A stretch of DNA of 37,798 nucleotides from Bacillota bacterium (GTDB lineage Bacteria; Bacillota; Clostridia; DSM-8532), in assembly GCA_023459915.1 (NCBI GenBank), contig JAEWSN010000033.1, forward strand, positions 1-37,798, given 5' to 3'. Positions 22,317 through 31,530 of this stretch are shown here, piece by piece. How positions within the stretch are numbered: position 1 is the stretch's first letter; each line of letters starts with the position of its first letter. The notes beneath the pieces were generated by a model. The model did not search any database, had not been told where the DNA came from, and worked only from the letters and a program-made list of their open reading frames with translations. The translations under genes and the position numbers were made by a program.

Positions 22317-23468
22317 ATGCAAACAGGAATTGAACTGCGTCTGGCGGTCCTGATCGATGCCGACAATGTGCCCCATGATCGCGTCAGCGGCATGATGAAG
22401 GAAATTGCGCGATACGGCACACCAACCATCAAGCGCATCTACGGCGACTGGACCAAGCCGGATCTCAGAGGGTGGAAGAACCTTTTGCTCACCAATGCCA
22501 TCACCCCCATTCAGCAATACCGGTATACGGTGGGGAAGAACGCCACCGACTCCGCCATGATCATCGAGGCCATGGACATGCTCTATGCGGGAAATGTCGA
22601 CGGCTTTTTCATTGTGTCCAGCGACAGTGACTTCACGCGGTTGGCGCTGCGCCTGCGTGAATCCGGCAAGAAGGTGTTCGGCATGGGAGAGCGGAAAACG
22701 CCCAAGCCCTTCATCGTGGCCTGCGACAAGTTCATCTACATTGAAATCATCGATGTGACCGTCGAGAAGCCGGAACAGGAAAAAGGCTCTGGAAGACAGC
22801 CCTCTTCCCGGTCGGGAAAAAGCGACACGCATGCCGGTTCGCGGAATGCGTCCCCGCAAAAATCAGACGGCAGGAACGAACCCGCAAAACCCGTCGCTGC
22901 CGCCGCGAGCACGTCCGCTGCTGCGAATGGCGCGGACACGAAGGGACAGGACACGAAAGCCTCTGACAAGCCCGAGGAAAAGCCGGCTGAGAAAACCGCC
23001 GAAACCCCGCACAAGGAAACCGGACGCGGGCGGAGCCGACGCCGGAAACCCAGTGCAAACCGTTCCGAGCCCAAGCCGGAAGCCGTCGCGCCCGTGCCGG
23101 CCGCCACGGTGGCAGTGGAACCGGAACCCACTGTTTCCGAGCCGGAGCCGGTTCCCGCCGAAGCGCCACACGATTCTCCCGTGCAGGTGGTCAACGCCGA
23201 CGGCAACCTGGTCGAAGCGGTGTCCCAGGAGCTCATCAGCCTCATCGCGTCCTCCATCGAGGATTTGGCGGACGAAAACGGCTGGGCTTTTTTGGGGGAT
23301 GTGGGCACGCTGATTGCCAAGAAGCAGCCCGACTTCGATCCGCGAAACTACGGCTTCATGAAACTCACCCCGCTGGTAAAATCCCTCGACGCCTTCGAGC
23401 TGGACATCCGGGAAACGAATCAGTATCACATCAAGCATGTGTATATTAGAAACAGGGAAGGGAAATAA
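22317..23468 (+). CDS. NYN-domain putative RNase with OST-HTH (LOTUS) domain
   Basis: 383-residue protein. Residues 1-~145 are a NYN (PIN-like) nuclease domain: D14 and D16 in VLIDADNVP, D78 in NATDSAMIIEAMDMLY, and D103/D105 in VSSDSDFTRLALRLRE form the acidic metal site. Residues ~150-300 are a Pro/Ala/Glu/Lys-rich disordered linker. Residues ~305-380 form an OST-HTH/LOTUS domain (LISLIASSIEDLADENGWAF, LGDVGTLIAKKQPDFDPRNYG), which binds RNA, notably G-quadruplex RNA, in studied proteins. The combination suggests an RNA-processing enzyme, but no bacterial target is known to me. GGAGG (22303-22307) precedes the ATG. Some homologues are annotated as DUF88/LabA-like. Confidence 0.88.
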   Translation: MQTGIELRLAVLIDADNVPHDRVSGMMKEIARYGTPTIKRIYGDWTKPDLRGWKNLLLTNAITPIQQYRYTVGKNATDSAMIIEAMDMLYAGNVDGFFIVSSDSDFTRLALRLRESGKKVFGMGERKTPKPFIVACDKFIYIEIIDVTVEKPEQEKGSGRQPSSRSGKSDTHAGSRNASPQKSDGRNEPAKPVAAAASTSAAANGADTKGQDTKASDKPEEKPAEKTAETPHKETGRGRSRRRKPSANRSEPKPEAVAPVPAATVAVEPEPTVSEPEPVPAEAPHDSPVQVVNADGNLVEAVSQELISLIASSIEDLADENGWAFLGDVGTLIAKKQPDFDPRNYGFMKLTPLVKSLDAFELDIRETNQYHIKHVYIRNREGK

Positions 23469-23492
23469 CCCGGTAGGAAAAGACCCGTTCAG

Positions 23493-23549
23493 CTGTTACG
23501 GTTGCAAAATGCCTTGAGCGAAGCGGGGGCATTTTGGCAACCGTTACAG
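23493..23549. terminator. Long hairpin, possible bidirectional terminator
   Basis: Arms 23493-23513 and 23528-23549 pair over about 20 bp with one mismatch and one bulge (core AAAATGCC/GGCATTTT, outer TACGGTTGC/GGCAACCGTTA). It lies between the convergent NYN-domain and AraC-type genes. The T tracts are only four bases, so strength is uncertain. Confidence 0.45.
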
Positions 23550-23651
23550 ATGAACATGGTATTTTCCGCAGCCTGTCGCAATGAGCATGACAGATTGGGC
23601 ATTTTGGCAACCGTTACAGATGAACATGGTATTTTCCGCAGCCTGTCGCAA
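23527..23651 (+). repeat. 55-bp sequence duplicated with 70-bp period
   Basis: Copies 23527-23581 and 23597-23651 are identical, starting GGGCATTTTGGCAACCG and ending CCTGTCGCAA, separated by 15 bp. The left part of copy 1 is also the 3' arm of the long hairpin. Confidence 0.92.
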
Positions 23652-23788
23652 GGAGACAGCCTAATCCAGGGTACCACGCTGTCACCAAGGCTTGATCAAT
23701 TTCAGCCGTTCATCCGTAAAACTCGCTTGAAATGCCCACGCCACGCTTAAGGCATTTCGCTCGTCAACGGCTGATTGGCTGAAATCGA

Positions 23789-24697
23789 TCAGCTATTCAA
23801 CACCTTCTTCTTGAACTGCTTGGGCGAGAGCCCCTTTTGGTCCCGGAATTGCTGGATGAAGTAGCTGGAGTTGGAAAACCAGGATTCCAGCGCCACTTCC
23901 GTGATGTTCAAATCGGTGGTGAGCAACATTTTTTCCGCCTCCGTGATTCGCACATAGGTGAGGTATTCGGAGAAGGTTTTCCCGATGAGCGATTTGAAGT
24001 AGCGGGAAAAATAGCTGTAGCTCATGTTCAGCATGGCGGCCACCGTTTCCACGGTGATGTTGTGTTTGAAGTTGCCGTCAAGATAGTCGAACACCTTCTG
24101 GAGCCGCAGGATGTCAATTTCCTTCAGGGACGGGTTTGCGTCGAGCTGAATGCCCTTGGCCTGCCAGTTCCGGATGACCCATAGGAACAGGCGCCCGATA
24201 TCCGTGCGGATGGCCAGCTCAAACCCGTAGGCCTTGTCCTCGAACTCCTTCAGAATGGCTGGAAGCAGTGCGGGAATGGGAGAGTCGGCGAGCTCCGCCG
24301 CCGTGAAGACCTTCTGCGAGGTGGTGCCGTTCATGGTGAAGGGCAGCACATACTTGGACTCGAACAGCGTCCGTTCGGTGGTGTACAGCAGTGCCGGGTC
24401 GAACTTGAGCACGATGTACCGGGTGGTTGCCTCCGGTTCGCCAAACACCGCATGGACCTCGCGCCCGTTGATGAGCACCATGTCGCCTTCCCGGAACGGA
24501 TATTCCTCGCCGCCGAGCACCGCGCGGGCGTTGCCGTCAATCATGTAGAGGATTTCGATGTAGTAATGCCAGTGCGCGTGGGCCAGAATGGGGCCGCGCT
24601 GCCGCTGTTGCACATGGCAGTCGAACGGGTAGTGGATGAGGCCGTCCGCATGGTGTTGATCCTCGAAATAGGGTTCGTTGGGGAAGTCAAGTTGCAT
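23789..24697 (-). CDS. AraC family transcriptional regulator with cupin sensor
   Basis: 302-residue regulator and the only minus-strand gene. Residues ~35-95 are a cupin fold likely to bind a small carbohydrate (HAHWHYYIEILYMIDG, EGDMVLINGREVHAVFG). Residues ~200-302 hold two helix-turn-helix motifs of the AraC/XylS type: ITVETVAAMLNMSYSYFSRY and LNITEVALESWFSNSSYFIQ, then the KGLSPKQFKKK tail. It is divergent from an isomerase-like gene with a 130-bp shared control region, so that operon is its likely target and a sugar its likely ligand. The ATG is preceded on the minus strand by GGGGTG. Confidence 0.92.
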   Translation of the reverse strand: MQLDFPNEPYFEDQHHADGLIHYPFDCHVQQRQRGPILAHAHWHYYIEILYMIDGNARAVLGGEEYPFREGDMVLINGREVHAVFGEPEATTRYIVLKFDPALLYTTERTLFESKYVLPFTMNGTTSQKVFTAAELADSPIPALLPAILKEFEDKAYGFELAIRTDIGRLFLWVIRNWQAKGIQLDANPSLKEIDILRLQKVFDYLDGNFKHNITVETVAAMLNMSYSYFSRYFKSLIGKTFSEYLTYVRITEAEKMLLTTDLNITEVALESWFSNSSYFIQQFRDQKGLSPKQFKKKVLNS

Positions 24698-24754
24698 AGT
24701 TCACCCCGGAATGACAAATTATCGATATTTTTTACAAGCTTCATTATATACCAG

Positions 24755-24765
24755 GTTGCCGCAAC
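24755..24765. promoter_or_regulatory. Small palindrome in the divergent araC-type/isomerase control region
   Basis: GTTGC-C-GCAAC is a perfect palindrome in the 130-bp divergent intergenic region. An AT-rich stretch (24720-24750, with TATATA on + and TATAAT on -) next to it is a likely promoter area. An operator role is inferred only from position. Confidence 0.3.
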
Positions 24766-24827
24766 GTGTTACAGTTATTTGTGTTGTGCTTTTCCCAATC
24801 GCATTGCGTACAGACAAGGAGCGTATC

Positions 24828-25574
24828 ATGGAAAAGATTGGTCTTCAGTTGTATTCGGTCAAGGAACTCACACAGAAGGATTTTCTCGGCACCCTCGCGG
24901 CTGTCGCGAAAGCCGGCTACGACGGCGTGGAATTCGCGGGTTACTTCGACACACCGGCCAAGGAGCTCCGCAAGGCGCTCGACGACAACGGTCTCAAGGC
25001 TTGCGGCAGCCACATCGGCCTGCCTGCGCTCGACGAGGATCTTGACGGGCTGATTGCATATTCCCAGACCATCGGTTCCCCCTACATTGTCTGCCCGGCT
25101 GTCTGGGGAGACATGGTGGGCAGCGCCGACGCCTGGAAGCGCACCGCGGAACGCCTCGAAGCCGTGGGGAAGAAATGCGCCGAGAACGGGCTGCTGTTCG
25201 GCTACCACAACCACGATTTCGAGTTCGAGAAGTTTGACGGCAAGATGGCCTACGAGATCATGATGGAGAACACCGACCCGAAGCATCTGTTCATTGAGCT
25301 GGACACCTATTGGGTGGAATATGCAGGCATGAACATCGTGGACTTCATGAACCGGTATGCCGAGCGGATGAAGCTGCTGCACATCAAGGACATGACCAGC
25401 CTTGAGAACAAGGAGAACACGGAAATCGGCAAGGGCATCATCAATGTGCCGGCCATCATCGAGGCGGGCAAGAAGATGGGCGTGCACTGGTACATCGTGG
25501 AGCAGGAAGCGTTCCAGATCGACCAGATTCAGTCCATCACGGAAAGCGCGAAGTATCTGCGCAGCATCACCTGA
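24828..25574 (+). CDS. Sugar phosphate isomerase/epimerase family protein (TIM barrel)
   Basis: 248-residue xylose isomerase-like TIM barrel (AP endonuclease 2 family). It opens IGLQLYSVKELTQKDFLGTL; putative metal ligands are E in GYDGVEFAGY, H/D/E around YHNHDFEF, E/D in FIELDTYWV, H in LLHIKD and E in VEQE. Homologues include sugar epimerases and inosose isomerases or dehydratases, so the exact reaction is open. AAGGAG (24816-24821) precedes the ATG. It is divergent from the AraC-type regulator and followed 151 bp later by a Gfo/Idh/MocA dehydrogenase, a common pair in inositol, rare-sugar or glycoside catabolism. Confidence 0.88.
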   Translation: MEKIGLQLYSVKELTQKDFLGTLAAVAKAGYDGVEFAGYFDTPAKELRKALDDNGLKACGSHIGLPALDEDLDGLIAYSQTIGSPYIVCPAVWGDMVGSADAWKRTAERLEAVGKKCAENGLLFGYHNHDFEFEKFDGKMAYEIMMENTDPKHLFIELDTYWVEYAGMNIVDFMNRYAERMKLLHIKDMTSLENKENTEIGKGIINVPAIIEAGKKMGVHWYIVEQEAFQIDQIQSITESAKYLRSIT

Positions 25575-25725
25575 CGCCATTTGCCGCATCTCTTTGAATG
25601 GGATTCGGACATATCCACGGAAGTTTGCCGGAAAGCTGGTTTTTTGCGTCCGAAATGGGTAAAATCTACACGGAAAACCAAACAGCGGCGTCATGCCGAT
25701 AAAATGAATTGCGGGAGGCATCACC

Positions 25726-26886
25726 ATGGCAACCAAGACAGCCACGAAAACCACCAAGGCAACCAAAACCACCAAGGCCGCGAAGCCGGCAGCGCCCAAG
25801 ACGGTCCGGATCGGCATCATCGGATGCGGCGGTATCGCCAATGGCAAGCATATGCCCAGCCTGAAAAAGCTGGCCAATGTCGAAATGGTCGCGTTCTGTG
25901 ACATCGTGGAGGAACGTGCCGTGAAGGCAGCCGCCGAGTACGGTGTTGCCGGTGCCAAGGTCTACACCGACTACAAGGAGCTGCTCAAGGACAAGACCAT
26001 CGACGTGATCCATGTGCTCACGCCGAACAAGTCCCACTCCTTCATCACGGTGGACGCGCTCGAAGCGGGCAAGCATGTCATGTGTGAAAAGCCCATGGCC
26101 AAATCCACCGCCGAGGCCCAGAAGATGGTCGATGCCGCGAAGCGCACCGGCAAAATGCTCACCATCGGCTACCAGAACCGCCAGCGTCCCGATTCCCTGT
26201 ACCTCAAGCAGTTGTGCGAGGACGGCGAGCTGGGTGAAATCTACTACGCCAAGGCGCATGCCATCCGCCGTCGTGCCGTTCCCACCTGGGGCGTCTTCCT
26301 CAATGAGGACGAACAGGGCGGCGGCCCGCTGATCGACATCGGCACCCATGCGCTCGACCTGGCCCTGTGGATGATGGACAACTACAAAGTCAAGAGCGTC
26401 ATGGGCAATATCTACCACAAGCTCGGCAGCAAGGAAAATGCCGCGAATGCCTGGGGACCTTGGGATCCCAAGGAATTCACCGTGGAAGATTCCGCGTTCG
26501 GCTTCATCACCATGGAGAATGGCGCCACCATCAATCTCGAAGCCAGCTGGGCGCTGAATTCCCTCGATGTCGATGAGGCGAAGGTTTCCCTGTGCGGAAC
26601 CGAAGCCGGCGCCGACATGAAGGACGGCCTGCGCATCAATGGCGAGAAGAACAGCCGCATGTACACCACCAAACCCGAGCTGGGCGCCGGCGGTGTGGCC
26701 TTCTACTCCGGCAAGACAGAAGACGCGGCCGATGTGGAGGCCCGCAAGTGGATCGACTGCGTGCTCACCGGCAAACAGCCCACCGTCACCCCGGAACAGG
26801 CCATCGTGGTTACCCAGGTGCTCGAGGCCATTTATGAGTCCGCAAGAACCGGAAAGGCCGTATACTTCAACAACAAGAAGAAGTAA
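25726..26886 (+). CDS. Gfo/Idh/MocA family oxidoreductase with Lys/Thr-rich N-terminal tail
   Basis: NAD(P)-dependent dehydrogenase acting on a sugar or cyclitol. The 386-residue protein has a Rossmann motif IGIIGCGGIANGKHMPSL, the family lysine in CEKPMAKS, and the catalytic IGTHALDLALW helix. Before the Rossmann fold come ~24 residues made of KTTKA-type repeats (TKTATKTTKATKTTKAAKPA), absent from most family members and strongly basic. GGGAGG precedes the ATG; a start after the tail would have no ribosome site, so the tail is probably translated. It is likely cotranscribed with the isomerase-like gene and followed by a terminator. Confidence 0.9.
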   Translation: MATKTATKTTKATKTTKAAKPAAPKTVRIGIIGCGGIANGKHMPSLKKLANVEMVAFCDIVEERAVKAAAEYGVAGAKVYTDYKELLKDKTIDVIHVLTPNKSHSFITVDALEAGKHVMCEKPMAKSTAEAQKMVDAAKRTGKMLTIGYQNRQRPDSLYLKQLCEDGELGEIYYAKAHAIRRRAVPTWGVFLNEDEQGGGPLIDIGTHALDLALWMMDNYKVKSVMGNIYHKLGSKENAANAWGPWDPKEFTVEDSAFGFITMENGATINLEASWALNSLDVDEAKVSLCGTEAGADMKDGLRINGEKNSRMYTTKPELGAGGVAFYSGKTEDAADVEARKWIDCVLTGKQPTVTPEQAIVVTQVLEAIYESARTGKAVYFNNKKK

Positions 26887-26944
26887 CGCACCGGAGATTT
26901 TTCACCTGCGCGTTGCCTCAGGTTGTTTCAGGAAACGCAGGGAG

Positions 26945-26977
26945 GATCGGTTCAGTTATTGAGCCGGTCTTCTTTTT
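26945..26977 (+). terminator. Rho-independent terminator after the Gfo/Idh/MocA gene
   Basis: GATCGGTTCA (26945-26954) pairs fully, with G-T wobbles, with TGAGCCGGTC (26960-26969) around a five-base loop, followed by TTCTTTTT. Confidence 0.88.
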
Positions 26978-26986
26978 GCGTTTTTC

Positions 26987-27015
26987 TTGCTCCAAACGGG
27001 TAATGTGTTTATAAT
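26987..27015 (+). promoter_or_regulatory. Promoter of the carboxynorspermidine operon
   Basis: TTGCTC (26987-26992), a 17-bp spacer and consensus TATAAT (27010-27015). The ~140-bp leader that follows has a GCAGC/GCTGC hairpin (27045-27059) followed by TTTT near 27070, which could attenuate, and repeated TCATGTCATG motifs at 27094-27120. Confidence 0.6.
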
Positions 27016-27163
27016 CGGAATTTGTTACGACATCACAATCGGATGCAGCTTTTCGCTGCGATTCCGGTTTTATGCATGTTGTGTGATGACCCGTCATGTC
27101 ATGTGGTATTTCATGTCATGGGGGAATTTCATGGCATCAGCAGATTGAACAGGAGGAAATGAA

Positions 27164-28363
27164 ATGGGAAAAGCATTGATCATTGGCGCCGGCGGTGTGG
27201 CCAGTGTCGTGGTTCACAAATGTGTTCAGAATCCGGATGTCTTCGAGGAAATCTGCATTGCCAGCCGGACGCTCGCGAAGTGTGACGCGCTGAAGGCAAA
27301 GCTCGACGGGGGCAGAACAAGAATCAGCACGGCACGCGTGGACGCGGACAGAACCGAGGAAGTGGTGGCCCTCATTCGGGATTTCCAGCCGGACATTGTC
27401 ATCAATGTGGCGCTGCCCTATCAGGATCTCACCATCATGGACGCCTGCCTTGAAACGGGCGTACATTATCTGGACACCGCCAACTACGAGCCGCCGGAGC
27501 TGGCGAAGTTCGAGTACAGCTGGCAATGGGCGTACAGGGAAAAGTTTGAAAAGGCGGGGCTCACCGCCATTCTGGGCTGCGGGTTCGATCCCGGCGTCAC
27601 CGGGGTGTTTACCGCGCACGCGATTAAGCACCATTTTGACGAGATTCACGAGATCGACATTCTGGACGCCAACGCGGGCGATCATGGCCTGCCGTTTGCA
27701 ACGAATTTCAATCCGGAAATCAACATTCGTGAAATCACGGCCAATGGCCGGTACTGGGAGAACGGAGAGTGGGTGGAAACCGCGCCGTTGTCTGAAAAGC
27801 GCGTGTACAACTTCCCCGAGATTGGTCCGAAGGACATGTACCTGCTGTATCATGAGGAGCTGGAGTCCCTGGCCCGGAATGTGAAGGGCCTGAAGAAAAT
27901 CCGGTTCTGGATGACGTTTTCAGAGAAGTACATCACGCACCTGCGCGTGCTCGAGAATGACGGCATGACCAGCATTGAGCCCATCAATTACAATGGCATG
28001 ATGATTGAACCCCTGCAGTTCCTCAAGGCCGTTCTGCCGGATCCTGCCTCGCTGGGGCCGCTCACCAAGGGTAAAACCAACATCGGCTGCATCTACAAGG
28101 GCGTCAAGGACGGCAAGCAGAAGACCTACTACATTTATAATGTCTGTGTCCACGAGGCCTGTTATGCCGAGGTTGGCTCCCAGGCCATTTCCTATACCAC
28201 GGGCGTGCCGGCCATGATTGGCGCGATGATGCTGCTCAAGGGGTTGTGGAAGAAGCCGGGCGTGTACAACGTGGAGGAGTTCAATCCGGATCCATTCATG
28301 GAACAGCTGAATGTGCAGGGATTGCCCTGGCAGGATACGCTTTCGCCTGAATTGGTGGACTGA
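27164..28363 (+). CDS. Carboxynorspermidine (carboxyspermidine) dehydrogenase, LYS1-like
   Basis: Saccharopine dehydrogenase-family enzyme that condenses aspartate semialdehyde with a diamine and reduces the product to carboxynorspermidine or carboxyspermidine. The 399-residue protein begins KALIIGAGGVASVVVHKC (NADPH site) and carries VINVALPYQDLTIMDACLETGVHYLDTANYE, ILGCGFDPGVTGVF and DILDANAGDHGLPFATNFNPEINIREI, all characteristic of this branch rather than of lysine biosynthesis. The gene directly precedes the matching decarboxylase, which makes the assignment firm. AGGAGG lies before the ATG. Confidence 0.92.
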   Translation: MGKALIIGAGGVASVVVHKCVQNPDVFEEICIASRTLAKCDALKAKLDGGRTRISTARVDADRTEEVVALIRDFQPDIVINVALPYQDLTIMDACLETGVHYLDTANYEPPELAKFEYSWQWAYREKFEKAGLTAILGCGFDPGVTGVFTAHAIKHHFDEIHEIDILDANAGDHGLPFATNFNPEINIREITANGRYWENGEWVETAPLSEKRVYNFPEIGPKDMYLLYHEELESLARNVKGLKKIRFWMTFSEKYITHLRVLENDGMTSIEPINYNGMMIEPLQFLKAVLPDPASLGPLTKGKTNIGCIYKGVKDGKQKTYYIYNVCVHEACYAEVGSQAISYTTGVPAMIGAMMLLKGLWKKPGVYNVEEFNPDPFMEQLNVQGLPWQDTLSPELVD

Positions 28364-28458
28364 CGACATCAACCAACAGATGGTTTCGGTGTTTCCCAAG
28401 GAGGTGCCGGAACCCCTTTCATACTTGCAGTGAATTGGCCCAAGGAGGAGAAAAACTC

Positions 28459-29610
<1,152 letters not shown>

Positions 29611-29757
29611 CGCTTGACAGGTTGGAAACGTATTGATAGGATGTATAAAAATTCATACTTCATACATGCATGGATGGGGAGCAGTCGCCTGTTGTCCGCA
29701 TAACCGGTCCGTTTCACAGGCTGGATAGAAATCCACTGGTTGATGTGAAGTGGTTTT

Positions 29758-29788
29758 GGCCCTTCGTCTCTTGATGGAGGGTCTTTTT
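29758..29788 (+). terminator. Terminator in the leader of the acyl-CoA synthetase gene
   Basis: GGCCCTTC (29758-29765) pairs with GGAGGGTC (29776-29783) with wobbles, followed by five T residues. It is 148 bp after nspC and 61 bp before the next gene, so it either ends nspC transcription or attenuates the downstream operon. TTGACA at 29614 and AT-rich sequence at 29640-29665 could be a promoter upstream of it. Confidence 0.6.
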
Positions 29789-29849
29789 GTCGAATCCGGG
29801 CAGCCTCATGCAAGTACGCTACGACCAAAGGGCAAAAGGAGGAGTCACC

Positions 29850-31517
29850 ATGACAGAACCATTGATGAACATCACCATCGGCGATCTGCTTCACACAATG
29901 GCCACCCGGTATCCGAACCGCGAAATGATCAAATACACGGATCGCGACTATCGGAGAACCTGGAGGGAATTCGACGAGGAAGTGGATCGCATTGCCAAGG
30001 GATTTCTGGGCATGGGTGTGAAAAATGGCGATCATGTGGCCATCTGGGCCACCAATGTCCCGGAATGGATCCTCACCTTGTTTGCCACCGCAAGAATCGG
30101 TGCCGTGCTGGTGACGGTCAACACCAGCTACAAGGTGTTTGAAGCCGAGTATCTGCTCCGCCAGTCTGATGCCAAAGTGCTGGTGATGATGGAGGGTTTC
30201 AAGGACACCAACTATCCGGAAATCATCAATGAACTGTGTCCCACGCTCAAGGACAGTGTGCCGGGAAAACTGGACAATCCCATGCTGCCGCATTTGAAGC
30301 ATGTCATTTATGTCGGGGAGAAAGCTTACCCGGGCATGTACGCCTGGGCGGATCTGTTCACGCTGGCCCGGAATGTGCCGCAGCATATTCTGGATGCAGC
30401 CCAGGATGCGCTGGATCCGGACGATATCATCAACATGCAGTACACCTCCGGCACCACCGGATTTCCCAAGGGCGTGATGCTCACCCACAACAACATTGTC
30501 AACAACGGCAAATGCATTGGGGATCGCATGAAGTTCACTGAGGAGGACAGGCTGTGCATCTGTGTGCCGTTTTTCCACTGTTTCGGACTGGTGCTTGCCA
30601 TTCTGGCCTGTACCACGCATGGATCCTCCATGGTGCCCATTGATGTCTACAGCCCGCTCAAGGTCATGAAGGCGGTTCAAGATGAACAATGCACGGCACT
30701 CCACGGAGTGCCCACCATGTTCATTGCCATCCTGGATCATCCGGATTTTTCACAGTATGCCTTCCCGAAGCTGCGTACCGGCATCATGGCCGGATCACCT
30801 TGTCCCATCAAGGTGATGCAGCAGGTGGTGGATGTGATGGGCGCAAGAGAAATCACCATCACCTACGGGCAGACGGAAGCCTCTCCCGGCTGCACCATGA
30901 CCGCCACGGACGATCCGCTGGAATTGCGCGTATCTACGGTGGGCCGCGTCTTTCCGCACACGGAATCCAAGATTGTGGATCCGGAAACAGGCTTGGAATG
31001 CCCGCCGCATGTGCAGGGCGAGTTCTGCACGCGCGGGTATCACATCATGAAGGGCTACTACAAGATGCCGGAAGCCACGGCGCAGGCCATCGACGCCGAG
31101 GGGTGGCTGCACACGGGCGATCTGGCCACCGTGGACGAAAATGGGTACTATAAGATCACAGGGCGCATCAAGGACATGATTATCCGTGGCGGCGAAAACA
31201 TTTATCCCAAGGAGATCGAGGAGTTCCTGTACACACATCCCGCGGTCAAGGACGTACAGGTCATTGGGGTGCCCAGCAAAGCCTACGGCGAGGAAATCAT
31301 GGCCTGCGTCATTTTGAAGGAAGGGGCCACGTTGACCGAGGACGAGGTCAAGGAGCATGTCCGCGCGCACATGGCCCGCCACAAGACCCCCAAGTTCGTC
31401 CATTTCATGGACGCGTTCCCCATGACCGCATCCGGCAAGATTCAAAAGTACAAGATGCGGGAAATGGCCATTGATTTGTACAACCTCAAGGACGCCGCCA
31501 GCATCGAAACCGCGTAA
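29850..31517 (+). CDS. AMP-dependent acyl-CoA synthetase
   Basis: Adenylate-forming enzyme that activates a carboxylic acid with ATP and joins it to CoA. The 555-residue protein has the phosphate loop YTSGTTGFPKGVMLTHNN, ITYGQTEASPG, the hinge GYYKITGRIKDMIIRGGENIYPKEIEEFL and the catalytic lysine in ASGKIQKYKMRE. The overall pattern resembles fatty acyl-CoA synthetases of the medium/long-chain type, but an aromatic or branched acid is possible. The ATG at 29850 follows AAGGAGG at 7 bases. It is the first gene of an apparent three-gene operon with an isomerase-like and an amidohydrolase gene, 13 and 11 bp apart. Confidence 0.92.
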   Translation: MTEPLMNITIGDLLHTMATRYPNREMIKYTDRDYRRTWREFDEEVDRIAKGFLGMGVKNGDHVAIWATNVPEWILTLFATARIGAVLVTVNTSYKVFEAEYLLRQSDAKVLVMMEGFKDTNYPEIINELCPTLKDSVPGKLDNPMLPHLKHVIYVGEKAYPGMYAWADLFTLARNVPQHILDAAQDALDPDDIINMQYTSGTTGFPKGVMLTHNNIVNNGKCIGDRMKFTEEDRLCICVPFFHCFGLVLAILACTTHGSSMVPIDVYSPLKVMKAVQDEQCTALHGVPTMFIAILDHPDFSQYAFPKLRTGIMAGSPCPIKVMQQVVDVMGAREITITYGQTEASPGCTMTATDDPLELRVSTVGRVFPHTESKIVDPETGLECPPHVQGEFCTRGYHIMKGYYKMPEATAQAIDAEGWLHTGDLATVDENGYYKITGRIKDMIIRGGENIYPKEIEEFLYTHPAVKDVQVIGVPSKAYGEEIMACVILKEGATLTEDEVKEHVRAHMARHKTPKFVHFMDAFPMTASGKIQKYKMREMAIDLYNLKDAASIETA

Positions 31518-31530
31518 GGAGGAAATCCAT

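Larger units (their letters stand above)
23469..23788. other. Gene-free spacer with repeats and hairpins between convergent genes
   Basis: 320 bp without a convincing gene. It contains a long hairpin (23493-23549), a 55-bp sequence repeated 70 bp apart, an inverted repeat GAAATGCC/GGCATTTC (23729-23736, 23751-23758) and a further inverted repeat (about 23691-23710 with 23766-23792) that reaches into the end of the AraC-type gene. Short frames on both strands simply follow the repeats. Confidence 0.7.

Noticed and set aside
23489..23750. Short frames on both strands in the repeat block
   Set aside because: Their peptides repeat because the DNA repeats; no ribosome site or domain supports them.
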